A program made the translations under genes and the position numbers. Shown here piece by piece: positions 18,905-27,203 of a stretch of DNA of 39,337 nt; positions within the stretch are counted from its first letter, which is position 1; each line of letters opens with the position of its first letter. This DNA is from SAR202 cluster bacterium bin90. GTDB lineage: Bacteria; Chloroflexota; Dehalococcoidia; Lucifugimonadales; JADFKI01. Location: positions 1 to 39,337 of the forward strand of contig MPND01000034.1 in assembly GCA_002238855.1 (NCBI GenBank), in the 5' to 3' direction. The notes under the pieces were generated by a model, which was not told the origin of the DNA, made no database searches, and was given only the letters and a program-made list of their open reading frames with translations.

Positions 18905-20311
18905 CTAACCGAACTGATACTCTCGGGTTGCGCCGATGAGGGCAAGCATCTCTCCAGCGCGGCGCGCGGAATCGTCATAAGCGTCTTGCCAGTTGACAGC
19001 GCCCTCGCTCTCCGCCTGGCTAATCAGCTCTTTAAGCGTCTGGTCCGACACGGACATCGGTCCCATCTGGTCAAGGCAGTTTTCTACCAGTTCCTCTGGT
19101 GTCATGGTCGGGCCGTTGGCTGATGCAATTCTCTCAACGATTCGCTTCACTCCCGGCAGGTTCGTGTCGCTTATCCTATCTGCAACGAAATTGACGCGCT
19201 TTACAAGAGAACCGCTGTTAATCCACTCGTGACCGGTGTGCCAGCCTTCCACGCTGGGAGGATCGAGGATGTCCTGCCCCATATAGCCGGGCTCCCTCGC
19301 AACGGACTCCAGTCGCGGATCCGGACCTTGCAGGTCGCCGGTGAGTCGCAACGTTCCAACAACAACCTCAGTCGGGTTCTTGACCTTTCTGTACATCGCA
19401 TCCTTGAAGAAGTCCGAGTTGAAGAGAACGCGCAATACAGGCTTTATGTCGTAGTCGTTCTCGACGAGGGTCTCGGAAAGCAGACGAATTGCCTCAGGGT
19501 TGCGCGGCTGCTCAATATTCCATGCCGGAACCTGTGGTTCATCCTCAACGAAGAAATTATACAGGTGCCGGGCGATGAACCTAGGGCAGGCGGGCTGCTT
19601 CAGGATAATTTCGATGATGTCTTCGCCATTGAAATTCCCCGTGTAACCCAAGAATGACTTGTCGGTCTCGTCATGGTCTTCTGAACGATACTCGAACCGC
19701 CACGGATGCCTACCATAGGGATATCGAGGCATTTTCGCCGAGATTGTCCAGCCGGTGAAGGCCCGCGAGCACTCAAATACGTCCTGTTCGGTGTAGTTGC
19801 CGACGCCTAGCGAGAAGAGCTCCAAAAGCTCGCGACCCCAGTTCTCGTTGGGGGCGACTTTGTGGTTCTCATTGTTGTCCAGCCAATAGATCATGGCGGG
19901 GTTGCTCGCCAGTTGTAGCAGCAGGCCACGATAGTTCTTCATTCCAACATCTCGGAACATCTGAATCTGTTCGAGAAGGTGATTGCAGTTGTCAACCTTG
20001 GAGTTGCCTGTGGCGAAAACATGGTGCCAGAAGAGAGCCATCTTCTCATTCAGCGGCCTCTGAGTATTCACCATGAAATACAGCCAATTCGCCTGCCCCG
20101 GAGCGGCTGCACCGCCGGGCACCTCGGTTATTGGGTGGTACCTGTATAGCGTGTACTCATCTACGGGGGGTTGACTTTCGTAGTCAAGCAGTTGCTCGAC
20201 TGTTGTCTCATATCCCTGCTCTGCCATCGCCTCGAGCTCGTCGCGAGTCGCACCAAAGCCGGCACGCCTCATAAGGTGGGCTAGCAGGGCAATTTCCTCT
20301 CTATTGGACAT
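18905..20311 (-). CDS. DUF1800 domain-containing protein
   Basis: A 468 aa DUF1800 protein. Recognisable are HLMRRAGFGATRDELEAM at the start, PLNEKMALFWHHVFATGNSK, ENWGRELLELFSLGVGNYTE, the ECSRAFTGWT segment and the late PPSVEGWHTGHEWINSG. The biochemical role of the family is unknown; it is almost always encoded next to DUF1501, as here. The frame is open upstream to 20497, but that part would overlap the regulator gene and contains low-quality sequence. ATG 20311 has AAAGGAG seven bases upstream and starts just before the family homology, so it is the better start. No signal peptide is evident. Confidence 0.9.
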   Translation of the reverse strand: MSNREEIALLAHLMRRAGFGATRDELEAMAEQGYETTVEQLLDYESQPPVDEYTLYRYHPITEVPGGAAAPGQANWLYFMVNTQRPLNEKMALFWHHVFATGNSKVDNCNHLLEQIQMFRDVGMKNYRGLLLQLASNPAMIYWLDNNENHKVAPNENWGRELLELFSLGVGNYTEQDVFECSRAFTGWTISAKMPRYPYGRHPWRFEYRSEDHDETDKSFLGYTGNFNGEDIIEIILKQPACPRFIARHLYNFFVEDEPQVPAWNIEQPRNPEAIRLLSETLVENDYDIKPVLRVLFNSDFFKDAMYRKVKNPTEVVVGTLRLTGDLQGPDPRLESVAREPGYMGQDILDPPSVEGWHTGHEWINSGSLVKRVNFVADRISDTNLPGVKRIVERIASANGPTMTPEELVENCLDQMGPMSVSDQTLKELISQAESEGAVNWQDAYDDSARRAGEMLALIGATREYQFG

Positions 20312-20381
20312 GCGCATACTCCTTTCGCAACATGTGATACTAACGCTGGTGACAATTGAAAACGGTTTGATATCGCCAGAA

Positions 20382-20870
20382 CTATAAGCACCCCCTTTCG
20401 CCCGAAAGCAAAGGTGATGCGGAGAGGCACTCGGGGCATGTGCCATAGTAATCTGTGCGGAGTCTGACGATTTCGTATCCGGTAGCCCGCGATACACGGT
20501 CTAACGGGTGGTGTTGTGCCGCGCCATCCATAGCTCCATCCATGTCCTCTACCTTCTCGCATTGCAAGCAAACAAGGTGTGGATGGGAAACAGGTATCCT
20601 GCCGTCGTATCGATTGGCGGAGGCACTGAATTCAATCTCCAACACCTGACCCGTTTCCTTTAAGATCTCAATAGTGTTGTAAATTGTGGCGAGACTGGTG
20701 CCGGGGTATGCCGCTCTGACACCTTCGTGAATCTCGCTCACGGATGGATGGCGATCGCTGGCAAGTAAAACTTCTAGCAGTTTAGCCCGCTTGCGCGTTA
20801 CCACCACGCCCCTGTCTCTGAGCGCGGCCTTCATCTCAGCAAGGCGCAATTCCAATCCGCTTTCCCGCAT
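20382..20870 (-). CDS. Fur-family transcriptional regulator, PerR-like
   Basis: A metal-dependent repressor of 162 aa. It has an N-terminal winged helix with the recognition part YPGTSLATIYNTIEIL and a C-terminal metal and dimer domain. All five regulatory metal positions of Bacillus PerR appear in place: His41, Asp89 (in RYDGR), His96, His98 and Asp109. The structural zinc site is CLQC (101-104) plus CPEC (145-148). Aspartate at the Asp89 position is typical of PerR, which senses peroxide through iron-catalysed histidine oxidation, rather than of Fur. ATG 20870 has AGGA six bases upstream. A GTG at 20909 would add 13 residues but has no ribosome site. A 7-1-7 palindrome upstream suggests autoregulation. 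A Fur or Zur role cannot be excluded from sequence alone. Confidence 0.88.
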   Translation of the reverse strand: MRESGLELRLAEMKAALRDRGVVVTRKRAKLLEVLLASDRHPSVSEIHEGVRAAYPGTSLATIYNTIEILKETGQVLEIEFSASANRYDGRIPVSHPHLVCLQCEKVEDMDGAMDGAAQHHPLDRVSRATGYEIVRLRTDYYGTCPECLSASPLLSGERGCL

Positions 20871-20933
20871 ATTAGATCCTGTGGCTTGTTCGGATGATTG
20901 GGTAATCACAATTAGGACAATAAAATGTGATAA

Positions 20934-20948
20934 TTAGAATGATTCTAA
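20934..20948. promoter_or_regulatory. PerR/Fur-type operator, 7-1-7 palindrome
   Basis: TTAGAATGATTCTAA is a perfect 15-bp 7-1-7 inverted repeat. The PerR box of Bacillus has the same geometry (TTATAATNATTATAA), and this differs at only two symmetric positions. It lies 63 bases upstream of the regulator's ATG, within an AT-rich stretch suited to a promoter. Confidence 0.7.
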
Positions 20949-21057
20949 ATGATATTGCGTGTAAGGTAAGTCAGACCGAGCGATATGTCAAGTGCAATTC
21001 CGTGAATTGATGGTCGACATTGCACAGTTCCTTACGATGCTCTAAAAGAGGCCCGCG

Positions 21058-21087
21058 TTGACCTGTCGATTTTGTGGCTCATATAAT
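21058..21087 (+). promoter_or_regulatory. Predicted promoter of the GDP-mannose gene
   Basis: TTGACC (21058-21063), an 18-base spacer and a perfect TATAAT (21082-21087). The start point would be near 21094, which rules out the ATG at 21074 as a start codon. Confidence 0.65.
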
Positions 21088-21145
21088 AGCATCCACCTTC
21101 AATCAACTCTGCGGTTACACCACGGAACCATTCATGAGGCCAGAC

Positions 21146-22627
21146 ATGCCCCTGCATCCAGTAATATTGGCCGGAGGTTCTGGCACTCGGATGTGGCCGC
21201 TTTCCCGAGAGGCACACCCCAAGCAGTTCCTACGCCTCATGGGCGAATATTCACTGTTGCAGGACACAATTCGTCGCCTGGACGGGATGCAGGACATCGC
21301 AACTCCGCTCGTAGTTTGCAACGAAGAACATCGCTTTTTGGTGGCGGAGCACCTTCGACAGTTGGACAAGGAAGCGCTGGCAATCGCGCTAGAACCCGTT
21401 GGGCGCAACACGGCTCCCGCCTTGACACTAGCGGCACTCATGTTGCTTGACGAAGATGCCGAATTTGCAAGTGGCGACCCAGTGATGCTTGTGCTGCCTG
21501 CCGACCACGTTGTGCGGAACACGACAAGATTCCAAAAGCTTGTCGAGGACGGCACCGCGGAGGCAAGAAAGGGCAACATAGTTACATTCGGCATTCTTCC
21601 TGATTCACCCAAGACCGGATATGGGTACATCAGAAAGGGTGATCAACACTTGCCCAAGAATGGCGTCGAATCATTCGAAGTGGCAGAATTCACGGAGAAG
21701 CCGAGCGAGAGCGTCGCCAAGCAGATGGTGGAGTCCGAAGCTTACCTATGGAATAGTGGAATGTTCCTGATGCGAGCATCAGTCTGGATGGGGGAGATTC
21801 GTCGCAGACGACCCGACATAGAAGGTGCCTGCATTCAAGCGCATTCCAAACTAAGACGCGATGGAGAATTCTATCGACCGGATGCGACACATTTCGCGCA
21901 GTGCCCTAGCGAGTCAATCGACTATGCTGTAATGGAACATATGGGTAAAGGCACAACAGCGGATGAAGGGGCGAAGTGCCTCGTACTTCCGATGGACATA
22001 GGCTGGACCGACCTTGGAGCCTGGTCGTCGCTGTGGGAAGAGAGAGCGAGGGACAATGGAGGGAATATCATTGAGGGCGATGTTTACGCCAAGTCAATGT
22101 CAGACTCACTCGTAATTAGCCAGCGGCGCCTAGTCGCGGCAGTTGGCTTGAAGGATGTGATAATAATAGAGACCCCAGACGCCGTATTGGCGACTCACAA
22201 GGAGCATGTTCAGGAAGTGAAGGAGTTGGTGGAGCAGCTTAAGCTCGAAGAGCGACCGGAGCAGGAGAATCATCTCGAGATAAACCGGCCGTGGGGCTCG
22301 TTCGAGACGGTCGATGCCGGAGATCGTTTCCAAGTCAAGCGTCTCACGATTTCTCCGGGGGAAGCGCTGTCACTGCAGATGCACCACCACCGGGCGGAGC
22401 ATTGGGTTGTGGTCAAAGGAACTGCCAAAGTCACCCGGGGAGACGAAGTGTTTCTGCTAACCGAGAATCAGTCAACATACGTGCCGGTAGGTGTTGAGCA
22501 CCGGTTGGAGAATCCAGGCACACTTCCGCTCGAAGTCGTAGAAGTGCAGACAGGTAGCTATCTTGAAGAAGACGACATCGTGCGATTTGAAGACAGGTAT
22601 GATCGACACATCCGCGACAATACCTAA
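21146..22627 (+). CDS. Mannose-1-phosphate guanylyltransferase / mannose-6-phosphate isomerase
   Basis: A bifunctional type II enzyme making GDP-mannose for surface glycans. The N-terminal nucleotidyltransferase shows the signature LAGGSGTRMWPLSR, then EPVGRNTAPALTLAAL, LVLPADHVV, TGYGYIRKGD and the FTEKP motif. The C-terminal cupin isomerase domain has RPWGSFETVD, the metal-binding QMHHHRAEHWVVVKGTA and VPVGVEHRLENPG. The start chosen is ATG 21146, with GAGG six bases upstream; ATG 21134 is possible. This gives 493 aa, close to the usual 470-480. The promoter at 21058-21087 lies just upstream, and the PerR-like operator is about 110 bases further away, so control by that regulator is not obvious. 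No other glycan gene is beside it. Confidence 0.93.
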   Translation: MPLHPVILAGGSGTRMWPLSREAHPKQFLRLMGEYSLLQDTIRRLDGMQDIATPLVVCNEEHRFLVAEHLRQLDKEALAIALEPVGRNTAPALTLAALMLLDEDAEFASGDPVMLVLPADHVVRNTTRFQKLVEDGTAEARKGNIVTFGILPDSPKTGYGYIRKGDQHLPKNGVESFEVAEFTEKPSESVAKQMVESEAYLWNSGMFLMRASVWMGEIRRRRPDIEGACIQAHSKLRRDGEFYRPDATHFAQCPSESIDYAVMEHMGKGTTADEGAKCLVLPMDIGWTDLGAWSSLWEERARDNGGNIIEGDVYAKSMSDSLVISQRRLVAAVGLKDVIIIETPDAVLATHKEHVQEVKELVEQLKLEERPEQENHLEINRPWGSFETVDAGDRFQVKRLTISPGEALSLQMHHHRAEHWVVVKGTAKVTRGDEVFLLTENQSTYVPVGVEHRLENPGTLPLEVVEVQTGSYLEEDDIVRFEDRYDRHIRDNT

Positions 22628-22674
22628 AGGGCTGCTGCCGATATCTTATGAGGAAAAGAAATTAAGGTGAATAC

Positions 22675-23892
22675 ATGACTCAGAGTTGCGTACCCGGATC
22701 GAAAATGCCGGCCGTTCCCTCTCGCATTCTGCTGGGACCCGGTCCAAGCAATGTCAGCCCTAGGGTCCTGCAAGCAATGATGCAGCCAATGATTGGATAC
22801 CTCGATCCCGACTTTATGTTGATCATGGACGAAGTCCGGGAGTTGCTGAAGGCAGTATTCGAGACTGACGATGCGAACACCTTAGCAATCTCCGGCACAG
22901 GCTCCGCTGGAATGGAAGCCGGTCTGAGCAGCCTGCTGGAGCCCGGTGATACCGTTGTGATGTGCATTTACGGCTTCTTTTGTGAACGAATGGTGGAGAT
23001 GGCTACTCGCATCGGAGCAAATGTCGTGCCGATACGCGCGCAGTGGGGGCGCCCTTTCCCAGAAGAGAAACTGGAAGCAGAACTGAGAAACCGGACGGAT
23101 GTGAAGCTGGTAACAGCCATACACGCGGAGACATCGACGGGCGTGCGTCAGCCAATGTCAGAACTTGCCCGCATTGCGAAGGACCACGACGCGCTCTTCA
23201 TGGTTGACACTGTCACTTCACTTGGCGGCAATAGAGTGGAGTTCGACGAGTGGGATGCAGATTACGCCTACTCCGCAACACAGAAGTGCCTCGGATGTCC
23301 TCCAGGCCTCTCTCCCGTCGCGATGAGCCGGCGAGCGATTGAAGCCATGCGAAGCCGAAAGCAGGCACCATCGTCTTGGTATCTTGACCTAGCACTTTTG
23401 GGCAATTATTGGGGCTGGGAGGAGCAGCGCGTATATCACCACACAGCGCCGGTCAGCATGATACTGGCGTTGAGGCAGGGGTTGCGAGATGCGCTGACGG
23501 AGGGCCTGACAAATAGGTTCCAGCGCCACACGCTAAACGCTAAGGCTCTTGCTGCCGGGCTGGAGGCTCTGGGTCTGGAATGCGTAGTGCCTGAGGACCA
23601 CCGCCTTGCTCAGATTACCGTTGTAAGTATCCCCGACGGAGTTGACGATATTCCGGTCAGGCAGAGGCTTTTACGCGGCTACGGTATCGAGATTGGTGGC
23701 GGGCTGGGCGAACTGGCCGGCAACGTCTGGCGCGTCGGCCTTATGGGAGAATCGAGCAAGGCAGAATATGTGCTCGCGCTACTCTCTGCTCTCGAGAATG
23801 TACTCCCGAAGGAAGGTTACGAGGTGGCTCGTGGTTCTGGAGTCGCGGCAGCAAGTGCTCAATTTGGAGCGGCAATACCACAGGGCGACTAA
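22675..23892 (+). CDS. Class V aminotransferase (alanine-glyoxylate type)
   Basis: A PLP-dependent transaminase of 405 aa resembling alanine/serine-glyoxylate aminotransferases. Seen are LLGPGPSNVSPRVLQAM at the N-terminus, ISGTGSAGMEAGLSSLLEPG for phosphate binding, and Asp178 in LFMVDTVTSLGG contacting the pyridine nitrogen. The Schiff-base lysine is Lys204 in SATQKCLGCPPGLSP. Downstream, YHHTAPVSM is typical of the subgroup. These enzymes move nitrogen from alanine or serine to glyoxylate; the exact donor is not decided here. AAGGTG precedes ATG 22675. It follows the mannose gene by 47 bases and may share its transcript, which then ends at a strong terminator. Confidence 0.92.
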   Translation: MTQSCVPGSKMPAVPSRILLGPGPSNVSPRVLQAMMQPMIGYLDPDFMLIMDEVRELLKAVFETDDANTLAISGTGSAGMEAGLSSLLEPGDTVVMCIYGFFCERMVEMATRIGANVVPIRAQWGRPFPEEKLEAELRNRTDVKLVTAIHAETSTGVRQPMSELARIAKDHDALFMVDTVTSLGGNRVEFDEWDADYAYSATQKCLGCPPGLSPVAMSRRAIEAMRSRKQAPSSWYLDLALLGNYWGWEEQRVYHHTAPVSMILALRQGLRDALTEGLTNRFQRHTLNAKALAAGLEALGLECVVPEDHRLAQITVVSIPDGVDDIPVRQRLLRGYGIEIGGGLGELAGNVWRVGLMGESSKAEYVLALLSALENVLPKEGYEVARGSGVAAASAQFGAAIPQGD

Positions 23893-23946
23893 GTAGATCT
23901 AATTTTGCTTGGCACTTAGAAAAAACGGTTCAATTCTGTATGCGAA

Positions 23947-23979
23947 GGGGCGGAGTTTTCAACTCCGCCCCCTCTTTTT
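23947..23979 (+). terminator. Strong intrinsic terminator
   Basis: An 11-bp perfect GC-rich stem (23947-23957 with 23961-23971), a 3-base loop, and five T at 23975-23979. It ends the mannose/aminotransferase transcript. Confidence 0.88.
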
Positions 23980-24011
23980 CGGTGCAGAAGACATTACAGT
24001 TATGACCGCTA

Positions 24012-24203
24012 CTATGCAACGAAGTCGCGCAAATCGTCCGAATGTCGGTTTTCATCTGTATTTGCGTGCCCGATGTCGGACATATATCCGCACTGAAGGC
24101 AGTGCAAATACCTACCATACTGGTCACTGCCGACTCCCACATCGCCATTACAGCGCGGACATTGTTTCAGGTAGATGGTTCTATTGTGGCTCGCTATATG
24201 CAT
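24012..24203 (-). CDS. Small zinc-ribbon protein, function unknown
   Basis: A 63 aa protein whose core is a four-cysteine ribbon: LKQCPRC at residues about 13-18 and HCLQCGY at about 34-40, spaced like small zinc ribbons. The region between contains DQYGRY. The charged tail has no further motif. AGGAGG is found 11 bases before ATG 24203, a rather long spacing. The two CxxC pairs at correct spacing make it much more likely to be real than the overlapping longer open frames on either strand. It stands alone between a convergent terminator and HU. Zinc ribbons of this size can bind nucleic acid or proteins; no function is assigned. Confidence 0.65.
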   Translation of the reverse strand: MHIASHNRTIYLKQCPRCNGDVGVGSDQYGRYLHCLQCGYMSDIGHANTDENRHSDDLRDFVA

Positions 24204-24351
24204 ATTAAGTACGTCCTCCTAATCCAAGAATCAGTTGATGTTGAAAGATTAGAACAGTCGTACTTAGACGGTCAAGGTGTTTTCTGAGCCTTTAGATAGT
24301 TTATTCCAAACACTTGTGTTCCTACTCGGCCTCTGCCAGTGCATGAAGCCC

Positions 24352-24388
24352 CTAAAAAGGAAAGTGGACCGGTTTAGCCGGTCCACTT
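24352..24388 (-). terminator. Terminator of the HU gene
   Basis: On the minus strand an 11-bp perfect stem (24362-24372 with 24378-24388) with a 5-base loop is followed by TTCCTTTTT. It lies about 30 bases after the HU stop codon. Confidence 0.8.
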
Positions 24389-24419
24389 AGAATTGCCCTG
24401 ATGAATTGTGATCGCTCTG

Positions 24420-24713
24420 CTATTGCTGAGCAGCCTTACTGAGTTCAGCTCCAGCGGAAAAACCAACGCGCTTATGGGCAGGCACTTCAATTAGATCGCC
24501 CGCCTTACTGCCTCGTATGGGCCGAACCTTACGAGCCTTTACATCTCGCAACTCGAAAGAACCGAAGCCAGTAAGCACCACTCGATCCCCGGCTGCAAGC
24601 GCTTCTTGAATGCTCCTCAAAACGGCGTTCAACGCCGCCTCGCCCTGCGAATGAGTGCCGCCTAACTTTCTAGCCACATCCCTCGAGATGTCATTCTTCC
24701 TAAGGGTCGCCAT
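24420..24713 (-). CDS. HU family DNA-binding protein
   Basis: A histone-like nucleoid protein of 97 aa that bends and compacts DNA as a dimer. The sequence follows the family from MATLRKNDISRDVARKLG through the dimer helices to VVLTGFGSFELRDVKARK. The arm region follows, where the intercalating proline is expected (RGSKAGDLIEVPAHKRVGF). It ends with the typical FSAGAELSKAAQ. AGG-TAGGGA stands before ATG 24713. A perfect palindrome 30 bases upstream may be an operator, and a clear terminator follows the gene. Confidence 0.95.
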   Translation of the reverse strand: MATLRKNDISRDVARKLGGTHSQGEAALNAVLRSIQEALAAGDRVVLTGFGSFELRDVKARKVRPIRGSKAGDLIEVPAHKRVGFSAGAELSKAAQQ

Positions 24714-24743
24714 TTATTCCCTACCTCCCTTGTCATTGTGCCA

Positions 24744-24761
24744 GTCATTACCGATAATGAC
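24744..24761. promoter_or_regulatory. Palindrome upstream of the HU gene
   Basis: GTCATTA (24744-24750) and TAATGAC (24755-24761) form a perfect 7-4-7 inverted repeat within the HU leader or promoter. It is a plausible repressor site; the binding factor is unknown. The rest of the 24714-24966 gap shows a short hairpin at 24880-24898 and nothing else nameable. Confidence 0.35.
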
Positions 24762-24966
24762 CGTGGCCCTCACGTACTGAGCCAGTTTCTGTGGTGTTTC
24801 TTAGCATTCATCGCGCCGCAGCACATCCGAAACATGGCTTGCAGCTCACTCTATACTTCGATTTACAGACTCTGAAACAGCATCTCACCTGTAGATGCAA
24901 TGAATATATCCCAAACGACAAGGAATTGTAAATACTTAGTTCGCAAATTTGCAGCAGGAGCCGTAA

Positions 24967-25824
24967 ATGAACCTTGAGCTTATAGCAGATTACAATTGCA
25001 TCGTGGGCGAGGGTCCTATGTGGCATCCCATCGAGAATGCGGTCTATTGGGCCGACATTCCGCAAGGCAGGATTTTCCGATACGATCCAAACACAGGTGA
25101 GCACGGTCTCTTCTTCGAAGGCGGTGAAGTGGGTGGATTTACGGTGCAGGATGACGGCTCATTGTTGCTCTTTATGGAGAGCGGCACGGTCGCATCCCTG
25201 CGCCAGGGTAAGCTCGAATATCTCATAGACGAAATTGCATCGGAGCGCGACACACGATTTAACGATGTCATCGCCGATCCGGCGGGTCGCGTGTTCTGCG
25301 GCACAATGCCTTCTGACAGTCATCTGGGTAGTCTCTACCGCCTCGATACAGACGGGTCGATAAGCCACGTCCTAGGCGGAATCGGCATTTCGAATGGAAT
25401 GGGCTTCACTCCGGACGGCAAGCAGATGTACTACACGGATTCGCCAACTCACAACATTTACATTTTCGATTACGACATTGCCACAGGCGAACTCTCTAAT
25501 CAGCGTGTGTTTGTAAACACGGGGGAGAATGATGGCATACCAGACGGCATGACTGTGGACGCTGAGGGGTATGTCTGGTCCGCCCGGTGGGACGGCTCAT
25601 CACTGGTCCGCTATTCGCCCCAAGGCGAGCAGGTCAATCGAATCTGGTTCCCCGCCCGCAAGGTGTCAAGTGTCATATTCGGCGGCGGCGACTACACGAA
25701 CATGTACGTTACAACAGCAGGGGGGCAGGATAAGACCGGAGAGGGGCCCGGCGCCGGATGCCTATACAGGATCAACTTAGGCATCGCCGGCAAAGGGGAG
25801 TATCTGTCGAAGGTCGGACTCTAG
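24967..25824 (+). CDS. SMP-30/gluconolactonase/LRE family protein
   Basis: A 285 aa six-bladed propeller lactonase. By comparison with human SMP-30, the divalent metal ligands are expected at Glu15 (GEGPMWH), Asn143 (GISNGMGFTPD) and Asp193 (GIPDGMTVD), and substrate is contacted by Asn99 (RFNDV). All are present, so it should be active as a sugar-acid lactonase or related esterase. AGGAG stands before ATG 24967. It could supply the gluconolactonase step between zwf and gnd, which are encoded 8-10 kb away on the other strand. This link is inference, since the family also hydrolyses other lactones. Confidence 0.9.
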   Translation: MNLELIADYNCIVGEGPMWHPIENAVYWADIPQGRIFRYDPNTGEHGLFFEGGEVGGFTVQDDGSLLLFMESGTVASLRQGKLEYLIDEIASERDTRFNDVIADPAGRVFCGTMPSDSHLGSLYRLDTDGSISHVLGGIGISNGMGFTPDGKQMYYTDSPTHNIYIFDYDIATGELSNQRVFVNTGENDGIPDGMTVDAEGYVWSARWDGSSLVRYSPQGEQVNRIWFPARKVSSVIFGGGDYTNMYVTTAGGQDKTGEGPGAGCLYRINLGIAGKGEYLSKVGL

Positions 25825-25866
25825 GAAGGCGGGCAAGTACGCCCAATGGATGACCTATCCGGTGTT

Positions 25867-25895
25867 TTGACCGACCATGAAGCCCATGCTAAAAT
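25867..25895 (+). promoter_or_regulatory. Predicted promoter of yebC-ruvC-ruvA
   Basis: TTGACC (25867-25872), a 17-base spacer and TAAAAT (25890-25895), with the yebC ATG about 40 bases downstream. Confidence 0.6.
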
Positions 25896-25936
25896 GAAGC
25901 ATCCTAACATACCCGTAGCTCTGTAGAGGTTGCCTT

Positions 25937-26692
25937 ATGTCAGGTCATTCCAAATGGTCCACGATTAAGCACGCCAAGGCGGTAACGGACGCGCGAAGAG
26001 GCAAGTTATTCACCAAGCTGACTCGCGAGATAATCATCGCGGCGCGACAGGGCGGTGGCGACGCCAGCATGAACATTCGGTTGCGGATGGCCGTGCAAAA
26101 GGCTAGGGACGCCAACATGCCCAACGACAACGTCGACCGCGCCATTAAGCGAGGCACCGGCGAGTCGGGTGAGCAAGACCAGATGGTAGAGTTCACCTAC
26201 GAGGGATACGGCCCGGGCGGTGTTGCAATAATGCTGCAGACACTGACAGACAACCGCAATCGCACCGTATCCGACATCCGTTCTACCTTGACGAAAGCAG
26301 GTGGAAATCTTGCACAATCGGGCGCGGTGGCATGGCAGTTCGAGCCAAAGGGAATAGTGGTGGTCAATGCGGAACCCGACGACGCTGAGGAGTTCGCGCT
26401 AGTCGCCATCGACGCCGGCGCAGACGACTTCGAAACATTCGATTCGACTCTGCAGATCTACTCACCAGTGGAGAATTTGGAAGATATAAGACGAACCCTA
26501 ACCGAAACGGAAGCCGCTGTCGTATCTTCTGAGTTGTCCATGATTCCCAACAGTACGATCACTCTCGATGCTAGGGCTGCTAATCAAACGCTCCGCCTGC
26601 TCGACCAGCTTGAAGAATTGGACGACGTTCAGAAGGTGTACTCCAATGCGGACTTCCCGGATGAAGTCCTGGATCAGTACCGCGACGAATAG
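25937..26692 (+). CDS. yebC: YebC/PmpR family protein
   Basis: A 251 aa member of the YebC family, acidic cytoplasmic proteins reported as transcription regulators or as helpers of translation at proline runs. It begins with the near-invariant MSGHSKWSTIKHAK and continues through GKLFTKLTREI, ANMPNDNVDRAIKRGTGE, YEGYGPGGVAIM, LTDNRNRTVSDIR and KAGGNLAQSGAVAWQF. The length is normal. It is the first gene of a tight cluster with ruvC and ruvA, an arrangement widely seen in bacteria. A TTGACC/TAAAAT promoter lies just upstream. Confidence 0.97.
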   Translation: MSGHSKWSTIKHAKAVTDARRGKLFTKLTREIIIAARQGGGDASMNIRLRMAVQKARDANMPNDNVDRAIKRGTGESGEQDQMVEFTYEGYGPGGVAIMLQTLTDNRNRTVSDIRSTLTKAGGNLAQSGAVAWQFEPKGIVVVNAEPDDAEEFALVAIDAGADDFETFDSTLQIYSPVENLEDIRRTLTETEAAVVSSELSMIPNSTITLDARAANQTLRLLDQLEELDDVQKVYSNADFPDEVLDQYRDE

Positions 26693-26698
26693 CAGACT

Positions 26699-27199
26699 GT
26701 GCGTTCACTAGGTATCGATCCCGGCACGTACAACATGGGCGTAGGCGTGGTGAATGTGGATCGAGATGTGCTTTCACTTGTGGATGCGAATGTGCTTAAG
26801 GTACGGAGAGGCATTGCCCGCCCTGAGCGACTCCATAAATTGTACTCCGAGTTGCTAAAGTACATCGCCCTCTACGAGCCTGACGAAGTCGCCATTGAAG
26901 AACCATTCGTCGCGCGTAATGTTCAGTCAGCAATTGCAGTTGGACAGGCACAGGCCGTAGCGATGATTGCCGCCGCTGCCTCGGGTCTGAATGTGGCGTC
27001 ATACGCCCCACGCGAGGTCAAGTTAGCCGTCACTGGCTTCGGACATAGTTCCAAGGAACAGGTACAGGAAATGGTTTTCCTCACGCTCGGTGTAATTGAA
27101 CAGCCGATGTCCCTCGATGCCTCCGACGCTTTGGCTGTGTCAATATGCCACATCAACTCTCGGCGGGTACAAGATCTCACGCTGGAAGAACGGCTGTAA
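26699..27199 (+). CDS. ruvC: Crossover junction endodeoxyribonuclease RuvC
   Basis: Cuts Holliday junctions symmetrically as a dimer at the end of recombination. All four acidic active-site residues are present: Asp7 in LGIDPG, Glu67 in VAIEEPF, and Asp140 and Asp143 in LDASDALAV. The 166 aa length is usual. The start is GTG 26699, six bases after the yebC stop, so it is probably coupled to yebC. ruvA follows after four bases. ruvB is not in the window. Confidence 0.96.
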   Translation: MRSLGIDPGTYNMGVGVVNVDRDVLSLVDANVLKVRRGIARPERLHKLYSELLKYIALYEPDEVAIEEPFVARNVQSAIAVGQAQAVAMIAAAASGLNVASYAPREVKLAVTGFGHSSKEQVQEMVFLTLGVIEQPMSLDASDALAVSICHINSRRVQDLTLEERL

Positions 27200-27203
27200 A
27201 GTT

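Noticed and set aside
23909..24287. Longer open frames overlapping the zinc ribbon gene
   Set aside because: They run through the terminator and antisense to the CxxC motifs; their translations lack recognisable features.
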